Source: an uncultured Desulfovibrio sp.
Lineage (GTDB): Bacteria; Desulfobacterota; Desulfovibrionia; Desulfovibrionales; Desulfovibrionaceae
Length of the DNA stretch: 64,000 bases
NCBI GenBank assembly: GCA_900547595.1
Contig: URHE01000002.1
Span: 10,169-74,168, forward strand
Direction of reading: 5' to 3'
This document shows, piece by piece, positions 55,521-64,000 of the stretch. The position numbers and the translations under genes were made by a program. How positions within the stretch are numbered: the stretch's first letter is position 1; every line of letters begins with the position of its first letter. The notes under the pieces are model-generated. The model saw nothing but the letters and a program-made list of their open reading frames with translations. It was not told the origin of the DNA and did not search any database.

Positions 55521-56270
55521 TCAGCGACCGGCATCGTGCAAAATAAGATGCAGGGTCGCGGCCTCAACGCCATTCGTGTCCCTGAGGCGCGCGCGTACCC
55601 GTTCCCGCAGCCGCGCATGGCGCGGCGCCATGTCATAGAGCAGGGCCGCCGCCGCCGCGCTGGCGGCAAAGTCCGGTTCGTTCTGGCGCCCTGCCGCATT
55701 GAGCCGGGCATAGCGCAGGGCGGCGTCAATGAGCCTGTCCGCCCATGCCGTATCGCCAGACGCCATATAGGCGCCCCAGAACATGCGGGGCACGGTGGGT
55801 TCCTGCGCCGCCCAGGCGGAAAGCGGCGCGGGACTGCGCCCGATATGCCCCCGCAGGGTGGCGTCATGCGTTGTGAGCAGCTGGTCGAGCAGGCGCGTTT
55901 CCTGGGGATGACGCGCGAGATGCGCGGCCCAGGCAAGCGTGCGCCGGGCATCGGCCCCGGCTTCGCCTTCCGTGCCGCTGATGCCGGCGGCCAGGTCATC
56001 AAGGGAGGCCATGTTCCGCGCCGCCAGCTCGGCCAGGAACGACGCCACCACGAGCCGCTTTTCACCATGGGCGAGCACGCCTTCGGACGCCAGCGTCCTG
56101 AGCAGCCCGGGCAGTATCTCCGGTCGGGGGGCCTGATAATAAAATTCCATATCCCGCGCGTAGTGCGGCAAACTTTTGGAAAGCCGGACTTCCGCCGCCG
56201 GGGACGGCATCGGCGCCATGATGGCGAAGGCCAGCGCAAGGACGCTTGCAAAAAGCAGAGGGGCGCGCAT
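55521..56270 (-). CDS. Secreted protein of unknown function
   Basis: 249 residues. N-terminal signal peptide (residues 1 to about 26, hydrophobic core LLFASVLALAFAIMA, cleavage after PSPAA). The mature part is alpha-helical with alternating Ala/Leu and Arg (TPR- or HEAT-like character, e.g. WAAHLARHPQETRLLDQLL and ADRLIDAALRYARL), so probably a periplasmic helical-repeat protein. No family recognised. The start overlaps the HD-domain gene stop as ATGA, so the two are translationally coupled. Convergent with the radical SAM gene. Confidence 0.7.
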   Translation of the reverse strand: MRAPLLFASVLALAFAIMAPMPSPAAEVRLSKSLPHYARDMEFYYQAPRPEILPGLLRTLASEGVLAHGEKRLVVASFLAELAARNMASLDDLAAGISGTEGEAGADARRTLAWAAHLARHPQETRLLDQLLTTHDATLRGHIGRSPAPLSAWAAQEPTVPRMFWGAYMASGDTAWADRLIDAALRYARLNAAGRQNEPDFAASAAAAALLYDMAPRHARLRERVRARLRDTNGVEAATLHLILHDAGR

Positions 56271-57520
56271 CAGTCAAAATCCGCGAGCAGCGCCTCAAGA
56301 TGGAGCATGGGCTCGAGAGAGCTTTCGGAAAGCTTGCCCTTGAGACGTGCCTGCGCTTCAATCAGATGCGGCGAGGACACGCCGTTGCGGATCGAGCTGT
56401 GCGCTTCAAGGAATGCGGCGAGCCAGTCGCAGATTTTGAGCATCTGGCCGTCCTTGGGGTCGTCCTCGTCGCGGTTGTGGCAGCGGTGGAGCGTGTCGAA
56501 ATCGTCCACGGCCACCACGGCATCGCCCTCCCGGCGGCATTCCTGAAACTCCGAACCGATTTCCAGCCCCAGATAGTAGGCGATGCGTTCGGCCAGCGGC
56601 GCGAATCCCTCCTGCCGCAAGGGGCCGAGGATGCGCCGGTCCAGCTCGTGCTCCTCATATTCCCTGATGAGTTGCGGCAGGCTGGAAATGGACTGCTTGA
56701 CCGGCGAGATGATGTCCCGCGTCAGAAGTTCCGGGAGGTCATGGAACAATCCGCAGAAAAAGTTGTTGACGGATCTGGCCGCGCAGGCATCCACCGCAAG
56801 GCTGAAAAAATAGCCCAGCGAAGCCACGATGAACATATGCCCGAGCACGGAGGTGGCGGGGATGCGCGGCGCCTGCGTCCAGCGGATCTGAAAGCGGAGC
56901 TGGCCGCAGAGGTTGGCGAAGCGCCCCAGGGCCGTGCCGGGGATGAGCAGGGAATCCATGCCGCGCAGGTCACGGAGCCTGTTCAGGCGCTCCACGAACG
57001 ACTGGGCAATGGAATCCATCTCATCGTCAAAGGTGTTGCAGGGACGGATGATCTGAAACTCCCACTGCGAGGCGTAGAGATGCGCTGCCGTGAGGATGCG
57101 CCGGTCAAGGCCGTCCTCCCCTCCCCGGGCCGCTTCAAGATGCCAGGCCCGCATCCGTTCCCAGAAAGGGCCGAGCGGCGCGAGCACCGGTTCGAGCCTG
57201 CCGAGCACATACTCCGTGAGCTGGCGGAAATGTTCGCGGTTTTCCTTGATCTTGTAGAAAACCGGCGGCTTGATGTCCGTGATGATGCAGCGGTAGAAAT
57301 AGTCGAACAGGCCGCCTTCAATGATGTTGCGGGCCAGGGCTGTGCGCTCGGTCGCGCAAAGTCCGCGCGAATTTTCGTGCCAGAGCGCGCAGGCCAGCAG
57401 CATCTTGTGCGCCTGCTTGTCGATCTCCTGCAATTCCACGGGGCGCAGCTTGTCATTCCAGCGCAGAAGATAGGCGCCGGAAAACAATAACTGGAGCAGA
57501 TTTTTGCGGATGGTCGGCAT
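56270..57520 (-). CDS. HD-domain (YfbR-like) phosphohydrolase
   Basis: 416 residues. The HD motif region VLGHMFIVASLGYFFS ... FFCGLFHDLPELLTRDI (about 220-275) has the His and His-Asp metal ligands of YfbR/HDOD-type phosphohydrolases acting on nucleotides; another Asp occurs in VAVDDFDTLH (about 350). The first 200 residues are an unrecognised helical extension. ATG 57520 has GGAGG about 6 nt upstream. The stop overlaps the next gene's start. A metal-dependent nucleotidase or nucleotide-signal hydrolase is the best guess. Confidence 0.75.
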   Translation of the reverse strand: MPTIRKNLLQLLFSGAYLLRWNDKLRPVELQEIDKQAHKMLLACALWHENSRGLCATERTALARNIIEGGLFDYFYRCIITDIKPPVFYKIKENREHFRQLTEYVLGRLEPVLAPLGPFWERMRAWHLEAARGGEDGLDRRILTAAHLYASQWEFQIIRPCNTFDDEMDSIAQSFVERLNRLRDLRGMDSLLIPGTALGRFANLCGQLRFQIRWTQAPRIPATSVLGHMFIVASLGYFFSLAVDACAARSVNNFFCGLFHDLPELLTRDIISPVKQSISSLPQLIREYEEHELDRRILGPLRQEGFAPLAERIAYYLGLEIGSEFQECRREGDAVVAVDDFDTLHRCHNRDEDDPKDGQMLKICDWLAAFLEAHSSIRNGVSSPHLIEAQARLKGKLSESSLEPMLHLEALLADFD

Positions 57521-57583
57521 GCAGCCTCCAGCGAAGGCATCCGGCATGCGCGGTCAGCGGCGTGCATGCCGGACAGGAACGCT

Positions 57584-58603
57584 TCAGTCGGGAAAGTCCA
57601 GCGGCGCACTGGCCAGCGTGGCCACCATGATGGCCTTGATGGTATGGAGACGATTTTCCGCTTCCTCGAAGACCACGCTGCGCGGAGACTCAAAAACCGC
57701 GTCATCCACTTCCATGCACTCCATGCCGAAACGGCGGTATATCTGCTCGCCGATCTCCGTCTCCCGGTTATGGAACGCCGGCAGGCAGTGCAGGAAACGG
57801 CATTCGGGATTGCCCGTCATGTCCATGACATGTGACGTGACCCTGTAGGGCTCAAGCAACTGGATGCGTTCTTTCCAGACCTCATCCGGCTCGCCCATGG
57901 AAACCCATACGTCGGTATAGAGAAAGTCACTGCCCCGCACTCCTTCCGCCACATTTTCCGTGCGGGAAATGCGCGCGCCGGTCCGTTCGCCGATGTGGCG
58001 CGCCATCTCAAAAACCTCGTCGGAGGTCCAGAGCGCGCGCGGCGCCACGGAGCAGAAATCCACCCCGAGCATGGCCGAACCCACCATGAGTGAATTGCCC
58101 ATATTGTACCGTGCGTCACCCAGGTAGGCGAGGCGCTGGTCGGCAAGAGGCTTGGCGCACGTTTCGCGCATGGTGAGCATGTCCGCCAGAAGCTGCGTGG
58201 GGTGCCACTCATTGGTCAGGCCGTTCCAGACAGGGACCGTGGCGTATTCTGCCAGGGCTTCCACCCGCGCCTGCCCGAAGCCCCGGTATTCAATGCCGTC
58301 GAAAAAGCGCGAGAGCACGCGGGCGGTGTCGGCCATGGACTCCTTTTTGCCCATCTGCGAACCCGTGGGGCCAAGATAGGTGACATTGGCCCCCTGATCG
58401 TGCGCGCCCACCTCAAAGGAACAGCGCGTGCGCGTGGAGTCCTTCTCAAAAAGGAGCGCGATATTGCGCCCCTCAAGAAAGCGCGGTTCGCGGCCTGCCT
58501 TCCTGGCCGCTTTCAGCCGGGCCGCCAGATCAAGAAGAAAGACGAGTTCGTCGGACGTGAAGTCGATTTCCTTGAGGAAATCCCTGCCAGCAAGCCTGTT
58601 CAT
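57584..58603 (-). CDS. argF: Ornithine carbamoyltransferase
   Basis: 339 residues. Makes citrulline from ornithine and carbamoyl phosphate in arginine synthesis. Carbamoyl-phosphate motif [14 protein letters not shown] (about 52-65), [12 protein letters not shown] (about 130-141), ornithine-side [11 protein letters not shown] (about 225-235, an SMG loop) and [12 protein letters not shown] (about 270-281). The wording is of the E. coli ArgF/ArgI type; catabolic ArcB cannot be excluded, but no arginine deiminase genes are nearby. ATG 58603 has GGAG about 8 nt upstream. Located next to a NAGS-like acetyltransferase, fitting the anabolic role. Confidence 0.95.
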   Translation of the reverse strand: MNRLAGRDFLKEIDFTSDELVFLLDLAARLKAARKAGREPRFLEGRNIALLFEKDSTRTRCSFEVGAHDQGANVTYLGPTGSQMGKKESMADTARVLSRFFDGIEYRGFGQARVEALAEYATVPVWNGLTNEWHPTQLLADMLTMRETCAKPLADQRLAYLGDARYNMGNSLMVGSAMLGVDFCSVAPRALWTSDEVFEMARHIGERTGARISRTENVAEGVRGSDFLYTDVWVSMGEPDEVWKERIQLLEPYRVTSHVMDMTGNPECRFLHCLPAFHNRETEIGEQIYRRFGMECMEVDDAVFESPRSVVFEEAENRLHTIKAIMVATLASAPLDFPD

Positions 58604-58675
58604 GCGTAAACTCCAGCCCCGCGCCGCCATAACATAAAAGGACGGTCCGCGATGGTGATGCGCAGCCGCGCGTTC

Positions 58676-59266
58676 TCAGTTCTCCAGGAACCGGATCATG
58701 CCGATCTCATCACAACGGTAAAATTTCGGGCACTTGCTGCACTCGACCCAGACAATGGGGGGCAGACTTTCCCGGTCGAATTCCTCGAAGCCGCAGTTCC
58801 GGAAAAACGAGGCCACGAGCGTGAATACAAAGACGCGGGGAATGCCCAGCACCCGGCAACGCTCCACCAGCGCCGCCACAAGACGACGGCCCAGCCCCCT
58901 GTCCTGACAGGATTGGTGCACGGCGATGGAGCGAATCTCCGCCAGATCCGACCAGAGCACATGCAGGGCGCCGCAGGCGACCACCGTCTCCTCGCCGCTG
59001 TGGGCCGCGGGCGCCGTCACCACCATGTAGTCCTGGATATGCTGATACAGATACTGCGGCCCGCGCGCCAGCATGACGTTGGAGGAGGCATACTGGTTGA
59101 TGAGCGCGGACATGCCGTGAACGTCCGAAACGCGCGCCGGACGTATCTCGAGCTTTGCGTCCGCATCAAGGCGGACTTCGGGAACGGTGGAAGGAACACT
59201 GCCGGCTTCAAAACGGGGAATGGCAATGGGCATGATTTCGGAACCTGCGCGGAAAAAAGTGGACAT
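58676..59266 (-). CDS. Short GNAT N-acetylglutamate synthase-like acetyltransferase
   Basis: 196 residues, single GNAT domain (about 50-190) with no amino-acid-kinase domain. The LEIRPARVSDVHGM start, EIRSIAVHQSCQDRGLGRRLV acetyl-CoA-binding motif A (about 115-135), and FFRNCGFEEFDRESLPP resemble the GNAT part of ArgA, and short free-standing NAGS enzymes exist in several bacteria. A CxxC-like pair (ECSKCPKFYRC) near residue 175 is typical of that short group. Next to argF, so first-step arginine synthesis is likely. The start is uncertain: ATG 59266 or 59233, neither with a strong ribosome binding site. Confidence 0.8.
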   Translation of the reverse strand: MSTFFRAGSEIMPIAIPRFEAGSVPSTVPEVRLDADAKLEIRPARVSDVHGMSALINQYASSNVMLARGPQYLYQHIQDYMVVTAPAAHSGEETVVACGALHVLWSDLAEIRSIAVHQSCQDRGLGRRLVAALVERCRVLGIPRVFVFTLVASFFRNCGFEEFDRESLPPIVWVECSKCPKFYRCDEIGMIRFLEN

Positions 59267-59419
59267 ACACGACCGATAGACCGGAACGCCCGCCGGAACA
59301 TGGCCTGCCGCCACAACCGGGCATGCGCGCCGGACGCCGCCGTAAAGAGAGGTTCCTACTGGAACATGGCCGGAATGTCCACCGTTTCATCCGGCCATGC
59401 ATCGACGGCCATTAGCCCG

Positions 59420-60088
59420 TCACTGGTTGATCATCACCCTGGCGGGGCGGAGCAGGCGGTCATTGAGCTTGTAGCCGCGCTGCATGACGCGCGTCACTGA
59501 GCCGGGGGCCAGTTCCGGATTGGCCTCAAGGCCGACGGCCTCATGCACTTCCGGGTTGAACTCGTCACCGACCTCGCCGAGTGCCTTCAAACCGTGCTTT
59601 TCCAGCGCGTCCAGAAGGAGCTTGCGCGTCATGGCGATCCCCTGGAGCATGTCCTTGCAGGCTTCGTGCTTGCTGCCGTATTGCAGCGCAAGCTCCAGAT
59701 TGTCCAGGCTCGGCAGCAGGTCTCCCAGCACTTTCTCCGCTGCGAAGCGCATCTGCTCCTGATGTTCGCGCGTCAGGCGCTTCTTGAAGTTTTCCATCTC
59801 TGCGGCGGTGCGCAGGCGCAGTTCTTCCATCTCCGCCTTGCAGCGCGCGACGGCCTCGTCCTCCGCCCCGGGGCCTCCCTCCGTGGAGGGTCCCTGGCTT
59901 CCGGAAGCGAGGTCCGCGGCATCGCGCACGGCATCGGCCTGTTCCGCCAGCGCATCGTCCCGGACGGCGGTGTCCGGCTCAAGGGGCGTGTCCGCAAAGG
60001 CTTCGGACCGTGACGTTTCCTCCCCGTCTTCACGGGCATGGGAGGGGGCCGCATGTGTGCTGTATGGGTGCATCATGTGACGCTTCAT
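59420..60088 (-). CDS. grpE: GrpE nucleotide exchange factor
   Basis: 222 residues. Nucleotide exchange factor for DnaK. A disordered acidic N-terminal region of about 75 residues is followed by the long coiled coil (about 78-130, EEAVARCKAEMEELRLRT..., FKKRL) and the C-terminal beta domain with the signature region VGDEFNPEVHEAV (about 178-190) and VMQRGYKLNDRLLRPARV. AGGAGG lies about 5 nt before ATG 60088. dnaK, dnaJ and hrcA are not next to it in this window. Confidence 0.95.
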   Translation of the reverse strand: MKRHMMHPYSTHAAPSHAREDGEETSRSEAFADTPLEPDTAVRDDALAEQADAVRDAADLASGSQGPSTEGGPGAEDEAVARCKAEMEELRLRTAAEMENFKKRLTREHQEQMRFAAEKVLGDLLPSLDNLELALQYGSKHEACKDMLQGIAMTRKLLLDALEKHGLKALGEVGDEFNPEVHEAVGLEANPELAPGSVTRVMQRGYKLNDRLLRPARVMINQ

Positions 60089-60255
60089 GGTTCCTCCTGT
60101 GTGACCGGTCGCGGCGGCGGCCGGTCATCGGCATATAATCATTGAGGTATGTTCGAGAGACGCCGCTGTCAAGATGCGCCGGTCCGCCACCGTGCCCGGC
60201 TCGACATTCGCCAGGCATTCCTGTACACCACTTCCACGATGCGAGGAGACCATCC

Positions 60256-61578
60256 ATGACATGCCGCATGCTCCACATTCAGACCGAAAAAGACTGGGCC
60301 ACCGCCTCCCGCTGGCTGGAGGGGCGCACCACCCCCGATGAAAACGTCGAAAGCGCCGTGCGGGAGATCATCGCCGCCGTGCGCGCCAAGGGCGATGAGG
60401 CTCTGGTGGAGTACACGCGGCATTTCGACGCGCCGGATTTCGCCCTCCCCGTGCGGGTGAGCCCCCAGGAAATCGCGCGGGCGGCAGCCTCCGTCCCGGT
60501 GGAAAGCAGGGAATACATCTGCGGGGCAGCAGCCAATATCCGCGCCTTTCATGAGGCGCAGCTGGAGCGTTCCTGGTTCATGACGCGTCCGGACGGCACC
60601 ATCCTCGGTCAGCGGGTGCTGCCGGTGGACGCTGTGGGCCTCTACGTTCCCGGCGGACGGGGGGGCAGCACTCCCCTTATTTCAAGCCTGCTCATGAACG
60701 CCATTCCGGCCCAGGTGGCCGGCGTGCCGCGGCTCGCCATCTGCACGCCGCCCCGGGCCGATGGCAGCGTGGACCCGCACCTGCTGGCAGCCGCGCACCT
60801 GCTGGATATTGAAGAAGTCTACCGCGTGGGCGGAGCCTGGAGCATCGCCGCGCTTGCCCTCGGCACGGAAAGCGTGCCGCGCGTGGACGTCATCGCCGGG
60901 CCCGGGAACATCTATGTCACCACGGCCAAGCGTATTCTTCAGGGGATGGTCGGCATCGACATGATCGCCGGGCCGAGCGAAGTGCTCATCCTTGCCGATG
61001 AAAGCGCCAATGCGGCCTGGGTTGCGGCGGACATGCTTTCACAGGCGGAACACGACGCGCTTGCCAGCGCCATTTGCGTGACGGATGCCCCGCGTCTTGC
61101 GGAACGCCTGCAACACGAACTGGAACGCCAGTGCGCGGCCCTGCCCCGCGCCGCAATTGCGGAGCGTTCGCTGACGGACTGGGGCTGCATCGCGCTTGTG
61201 CCCGACATGACCACGGCCGTGGCCATCGCCAACCATGTGGCGCCCGAACATCTTGAGATCTGCACGCGCGATCCGTGGGCGGTCCTGCCGTATATCCGGC
61301 ACGCGGGGGCGGCCTTTCTCGGCGGGCACAGCCCGGAACCGGTGGGCGACTACTATGCCGGCCCCAACCATGTGTTGCCCACCTTGCGGACGGCGCGATT
61401 TTCCTCCGCGCTCTCGGTGCAGACATTTTGCAAAAAAACGAGCATCATTGCGGCGTCGCCGACATTCCTCGAAAAAAATGCCGAGGCCATCACCGCGCTC
61501 GCGCGGCTGGAAGGGCTGGAAGCCCATGCCCGTTCCGTGGAGGCCCGGCGCAAGGGCGGCGCTGCTTCGATAAAATAA
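60256..61578 (+). CDS. hisD: Histidinol dehydrogenase
   Basis: 440 residues. Last two steps of histidine synthesis: L-histidinol to L-histidine with two NAD+. Motifs: GLYVPGGRGGSTPLISS (about 131-147), VYRVGGAWSIAALALGT (about 190-206), DVIAGPGNIYVTTAKR (about 213-228), MIAGPSEVLILAD, and catalytic AEHDA then HVAPEHLEI (about 330, Glu-His) with PVGDYYAGPNHVLPT. GAGGAGA precedes ATG 60256. No other his genes adjacent; followed by purC with 39 nt between. Confidence 0.97.
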   Translation: MTCRMLHIQTEKDWATASRWLEGRTTPDENVESAVREIIAAVRAKGDEALVEYTRHFDAPDFALPVRVSPQEIARAAASVPVESREYICGAAANIRAFHEAQLERSWFMTRPDGTILGQRVLPVDAVGLYVPGGRGGSTPLISSLLMNAIPAQVAGVPRLAICTPPRADGSVDPHLLAAAHLLDIEEVYRVGGAWSIAALALGTESVPRVDVIAGPGNIYVTTAKRILQGMVGIDMIAGPSEVLILADESANAAWVAADMLSQAEHDALASAICVTDAPRLAERLQHELERQCAALPRAAIAERSLTDWGCIALVPDMTTAVAIANHVAPEHLEICTRDPWAVLPYIRHAGAAFLGGHSPEPVGDYYAGPNHVLPTLRTARFSSALSVQTFCKKTSIIAASPTFLEKNAEAITALARLEGLEAHARSVEARRKGGAASIK

Positions 61579-61617
61579 CGCCCGGGGCTGTGCCGGGAAG
61601 ACACGCAAGGAGCTTCC

Positions 61618-62499
61618 ATGAAAGTTGTCACCAGGACGGAAATCACCGCCTATCCCCTGCGTTCGCGCGGCAAGGTGCGTGATATTTATGATATTGACGA
61701 CAATATCCTGCTCATCGTGACCACTGACCGCATGTCCGCCTTTGACGTGATCATGGCCGAACCGATCCCCTACAAGGGCGTCATCCTCAACCAGATCACC
61801 CTGTTCTGGATGCGGAAATTCCAGAACATCATTCCCAATCATATCGTGGAAAGCGATGTGGACCGCTTCCCCGCTGCGCTGGCTCCCTGGAAGGAAGAGC
61901 TGGAAGGCCGTGCCGTGCTGGTGCGCAAGGCTGAACCGCTGCCGGTGGAGTGCATCGTGCGCGGCTATATCACCGGTTCCGGCCTGAAAAACTATCAGGC
62001 CACGGGCATGATCTGCGGGCACAGGCTCCCGGCCGGGCTGCGCGAGGCCGACAGGCTGGAGCCGGCCATTTTTACCCCCTCCACCAAGGCGGCGCTCGGC
62101 CAGCATGACGAAAACATCACCATGGCCGAGGCCGCGGCCCTGCTCGGTGATGCCACCGCCGACACCGTGCGGCGCACGTCCCTTGCCCTTTATGATGCCG
62201 GGCGCGATCATGCCGCGAAACGCGGCATCATCGTGGCGGATACCAAGTTTGAATTCGGCTTCATCGACGGCACCCTCCATCTCATCGATGAGGTGCTCAC
62301 GCCGGATTCTTCGCGCTTCTGGCCGGCGGCCTCCTACACTCCCGGCAAGATACAGCCCAGCTTCGACAAGCAATATCTGCGCAACTGGCTGAGCGCCCAA
62401 CCGTGGAACAAGGAACCTCCGCCGCCGGCCCTGCCGCCGGACGTCATCGAAACCACGGCCAAGCGCTATCAGGAAGCCTACGACATTCTGACGAAGTGA
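61618..62499 (+). CDS. purC: SAICAR synthase (phosphoribosylaminoimidazole-succinocarboxamide synthase)
   Basis: 293 residues. Purine synthesis: CAIR + aspartate + ATP to SAICAR. RGKVRDIYDIDD (ATP-binding start), ECIVRGYITGSGLKNYQ (about 103-119), IADTKFEFG-type motif VADTKFEFGFIDG (about 205-217), and DEVLTPDSSRFWP. AAGGAG about 5 nt before ATG 61618. Longer than the shortest bacterial PurC, similar to the 290-residue type with a C-terminal extension. Confidence 0.97.
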   Translation: MKVVTRTEITAYPLRSRGKVRDIYDIDDNILLIVTTDRMSAFDVIMAEPIPYKGVILNQITLFWMRKFQNIIPNHIVESDVDRFPAALAPWKEELEGRAVLVRKAEPLPVECIVRGYITGSGLKNYQATGMICGHRLPAGLREADRLEPAIFTPSTKAALGQHDENITMAEAAALLGDATADTVRRTSLALYDAGRDHAAKRGIIVADTKFEFGFIDGTLHLIDEVLTPDSSRFWPAASYTPGKIQPSFDKQYLRNWLSAQPWNKEPPPPALPPDVIETTAKRYQEAYDILTK

Positions 62500-62547
62500 C
62501 ATCGGCGCTCCCCCCGAGCTGCCTGACAACGCGTCAAAGGAGGAATT

Positions 62548-63315
62548 ATGCTGCTTGAAGGAAAAAGAGCCCTGATCATGGGCCTTGCCAACAACAGAAG
62601 CATTGCCTGGGGCATTGCCTCCAGCCTCAAGGCCCACGGCGCGCGGCTTGCCTTCAACTATGTGGGCGACGCCATCAAGAAGCGCGTGGAACCGCTGAGC
62701 GCCGAACTCGGCGGAGAATTCACCTTTCAGTGCGACGTGACCGACGACGCGCAGATCGCCAATGCCGCCGCTCTTGTCAAGGAGCATTGGGGCGGCCTCG
62801 ATATCCTCGTGCATTCGCTGGCCTTCGCCAATCGTGAGGACCTTGTGGGGCGCTTTATCGACACTTCGCGGGACGGCTTCAAGCTGGCCCTGGATATTTC
62901 CGCCTATTCCCTCACCGGGCTTTGCCGGGCCTTTGAACCGCTCTTTTCCGAAAACGCTTCGGTCATTTCCATGACCTATCTCGGTTCCACACGGATCATC
63001 CCCGGTTACAACGTCATGGGCGTGGCCAAGGCGGCACTGGAAGCCTCGGTGCGCTATCTCGCCTATGATCTCGGCCCCAGGGGCGTGCGCGTCAATGCCA
63101 TCAGCGCTGGCCCCATCAAGACGCTGGCCGCCTCCGCCGTCTCCAGCCTCAAGGATATTTTCACCCATGTGGAGGCCCATTCTCCCCTGCGCCGCAATGT
63201 CAGCACCATGGATGTGGGGGGAACGGCAGTGTACCTGGCTTCCGAGCTTTCGCGCGGCGTCACCGGCGCAACCATCTATGTGGACAGCGGCTTCAACCAG
63301 ATCGGCGCGGCCTAG
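62548..63315 (+). CDS. fabI: Enoyl-ACP reductase FabI
   Basis: 255 residues. Final reduction of each fatty-acid elongation round, NAD(P)H-dependent. GLANNRSIAWGIA (about 12-24), the FabI active-site Tyr-x6-Lys in GYNVMGVAK (about 155-163), and SAGPIKTLAAS (about 187-197). AAAGGAGG about 6 nt before ATG 62548. The only general fatty-acid enzyme in the window; distinct from the KAS III-like/ACP set of the glycan locus. Confidence 0.97.
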   Translation: MLLEGKRALIMGLANNRSIAWGIASSLKAHGARLAFNYVGDAIKKRVEPLSAELGGEFTFQCDVTDDAQIANAAALVKEHWGGLDILVHSLAFANREDLVGRFIDTSRDGFKLALDISAYSLTGLCRAFEPLFSENASVISMTYLGSTRIIPGYNVMGVAKAALEASVRYLAYDLGPRGVRVNAISAGPIKTLAASAVSSLKDIFTHVEAHSPLRRNVSTMDVGGTAVYLASELSRGVTGATIYVDSGFNQIGAA

Positions 63316-63342
63316 GGCCGGCCATTCGCGGGGAGGAGCGCC

Positions 63343-63489
63343 ATGGACTACATGACGCTCAATGCCATCGGCATTGCCGTTCTTGCCATCTTCGGACTCT
63401 GGGCATTCCAGCAGGGGGCAAGCGCCCGCAAAGGCAGGCGCCCCCCCTCGGAACGCCCCATGTCCGGCAAGGACGATGACAAAGAATAA
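63343..63489 (+). CDS. Small single-pass membrane protein (48 aa)
   Basis: 48 residues: a short N-terminal transmembrane helix (about 5-23, LNAIGIAVLAIFGLWAF) followed by a basic then acidic tail ending in lysine/aspartate. GGGGAGGAG lies about 5 nt before ATG 63343. Directly downstream of fabI (27 nt). Too short for family recognition. The good ribosome binding site and codon use support it. Confidence 0.55.
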   Translation: MDYMTLNAIGIAVLAIFGLWAFQQGASARKGRRPPSERPMSGKDDDKE

Positions 63490-63546
63490 ACACCTGGACG
63501 CCATTCCCACGGGAGCCTTCCCGGGGCGGGACGTTGTGGAGCAGAC

Positions 63547-63726
63547 ATGTTCTGGAGCATCCTCGTCATCGCGCTCGTCATCGGTTTGGCATGGCTGATC
63601 AGAAAAGCGACCAGGGGCACGCCCTTTGTCCATCGATGCCCCTGCACTCCCTATGTGGCGCACCTGAAATGGCGGGAAAAAGGAGACACGCCGCCAGAAG
63701 GCCGAAAGCGCGAACACCTGTGGTGA
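63547..63726 (+). CDS. Small single-pass membrane protein (59 aa)
   Basis: 59 residues: N-terminal transmembrane helix (about 3-19, WSILVIALVIGLAWLI), then a basic segment with a CPC motif (HRCPCTPY) and a charged tail. GGAG about 6 nt before ATG 63547. 57 nt after the previous small ORF and 136 nt before tRNA-Ser. Function unknown; the Cys pair could bind a metal or form a disulfide. Confidence 0.5.
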   Translation: MFWSILVIALVIGLAWLIRKATRGTPFVHRCPCTPYVAHLKWREKGDTPPEGRKREHLW

Positions 63727-63803
63727 GCGGGAGCGTTCGGGCATGCCCGGGGCCCGGCAAAAGAGCCCGCCCAGGCGATTCTTTTCGGAACCGCGCACAA
63801 GGC

Positions 63804-63832
63804 TTGCACTCGCAAGCAAACTGGTGTAGATA
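63804..63832 (+). promoter_or_regulatory. Promoter of the tRNA-Ser gene
   Basis: -35 TTGCAC (63804-63809), 17-nt spacer, -10 TAGATA (63827-63832). The expected start is near 63839, about 23 nt before the mature tRNA. Confidence 0.6.
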
Positions 63833-63861
63833 GTTTCGTTCCCAACGCAGGAACAGTTTGA

Positions 63862-63950
63862 GGAGAGGTGTCCGAGCTGGTCTAAGGAGCACGATTGGAA
63901 ATCGTGTGTGGGTAACACCACCGGGAGTTCGAATCTCCCCCTCTCCGCCA
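63862..63950 (+). tRNA. tRNA-Ser (anticodon GGA)
   Basis: 89 nt with encoded CCA. Acceptor stem GGAGAGG pairs with CCTCTCC, discriminator G73. The anticodon stem-loop ACGATTGGAAATCGT gives anticodon GGA, reading TCC/TCT serine codons. A long variable arm (GTGTGGGTAACACC) confirms a class II tRNA-Ser. T loop GTTCGAATC is canonical. Confidence 0.97.
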
Positions 63951-64000
63951 GAATTTTGTGCAAGGCGCACCAGCGAAGGCCGGGAATCGTTGAAAATAAA

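Noticed and set aside
61039..63963. A 974-codon open frame on the minus strand
   Set aside because: It lies fully antisense to hisD, purC and fabI, which have clear family motifs; low-complexity His/Gly/Arg composition is typical of GC-rich shadow frames.

Overview
This window is high-GC bacterial chromosome, most likely from the Desulfovibrionaceae or a close relative (sulfate- or sulfite-reducing Desulfobacterota). The gene content points there: a Re-type citrate synthase beside isocitrate dehydrogenase and an aconitase-family hydratase, the anaerobic GlpABC glycerol-3-phosphate dehydrogenase, a YcaO-TPR protein and a short free-standing N-acetylglutamate synthase-like acetyltransferase. 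Species was not determined. Only a tRNA-Ser was found as an RNA gene, and no CRISPR array or insertion sequence.

Layout. 1-4.4 kb: uvrB-ligA (ligA runs off the left edge) and a divergent unknown gene. 4.4-10.1 kb: a leftward run radA / CYTH protein / clpS / clpA / aat, which includes a complete bacterial N-degron module. 10.4-14.5 kb: glpA-glpB-glpC, then a 17-bp-stem hairpin and a convergent DUF1848-type protein. 15.9-29.6 kb: a visibly AT-richer leftward glycan or cell-surface modification locus. Its first ten genes are tightly overlapping: KAS III-like ketosynthase, acyl carrier protein, SDR, left-handed beta-helix acyltransferase, two GT4 glycosyltransferases with a shared C-terminal tail, a GT-A-like protein, AsnB, radical SAM, methyltransferase. 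Two multidomain genes follow after a hairpin: sulfotransferase-like + GT2, and SGNH hydrolase + citrate-lyase-ligase-like nucleotidyltransferase.

The main discovery candidate is at the head of that locus. A perfect 21-bp inverted repeat (29602-29622 and 29762-29782) encloses 139 bp holding a consensus sigma-70 promoter (TTGACA, 17-bp spacer, TATAAA). The element sits between the first glycan gene and an intact tyrosine recombinase gene (29942-30892). As sequenced the promoter points away from the glycan operon. Inversion would place it about 40 nt upstream of the ketosynthase start codon. I read this as a phase-variable (ON/OFF) invertible promoter controlling a surface glycan locus, captured in the OFF orientation.

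31-43.9 kb: a lone family-5 solute-binding protein, a SWIM-SNF2 helicase, tpx, prmA, and a rightward operon of methyltransferase / YcaO-TPR / folC / M18 aminopeptidase. 44-50 kb: a leftward operon Re-citrate synthase (with an added Cache-like sensory domain) / icd / LysE-type exporter / aconitase, which would make 2-oxoglutarate for glutamate. 50.3-55.5 kb: metY followed by a GNAT-TraB fusion, a second GNAT-like protein and a radical SAM enzyme. 55.5-60.1 kb: a secreted protein, an HD-domain protein, argF, a NAGS-like acetyltransferase and grpE. 60.2-63.95 kb: hisD, purC, fabI, two very small membrane proteins and tRNA-Ser(GGA).

Three genes (clpA, the glycan-operon methyltransferase, the aconitase) end in a TAG stop that abuts related hairpins. 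This suggests a dispersed terminator-like repeat family that supplies stop-proximal sequence. All calls come from reading the sequence; no database searches were run.
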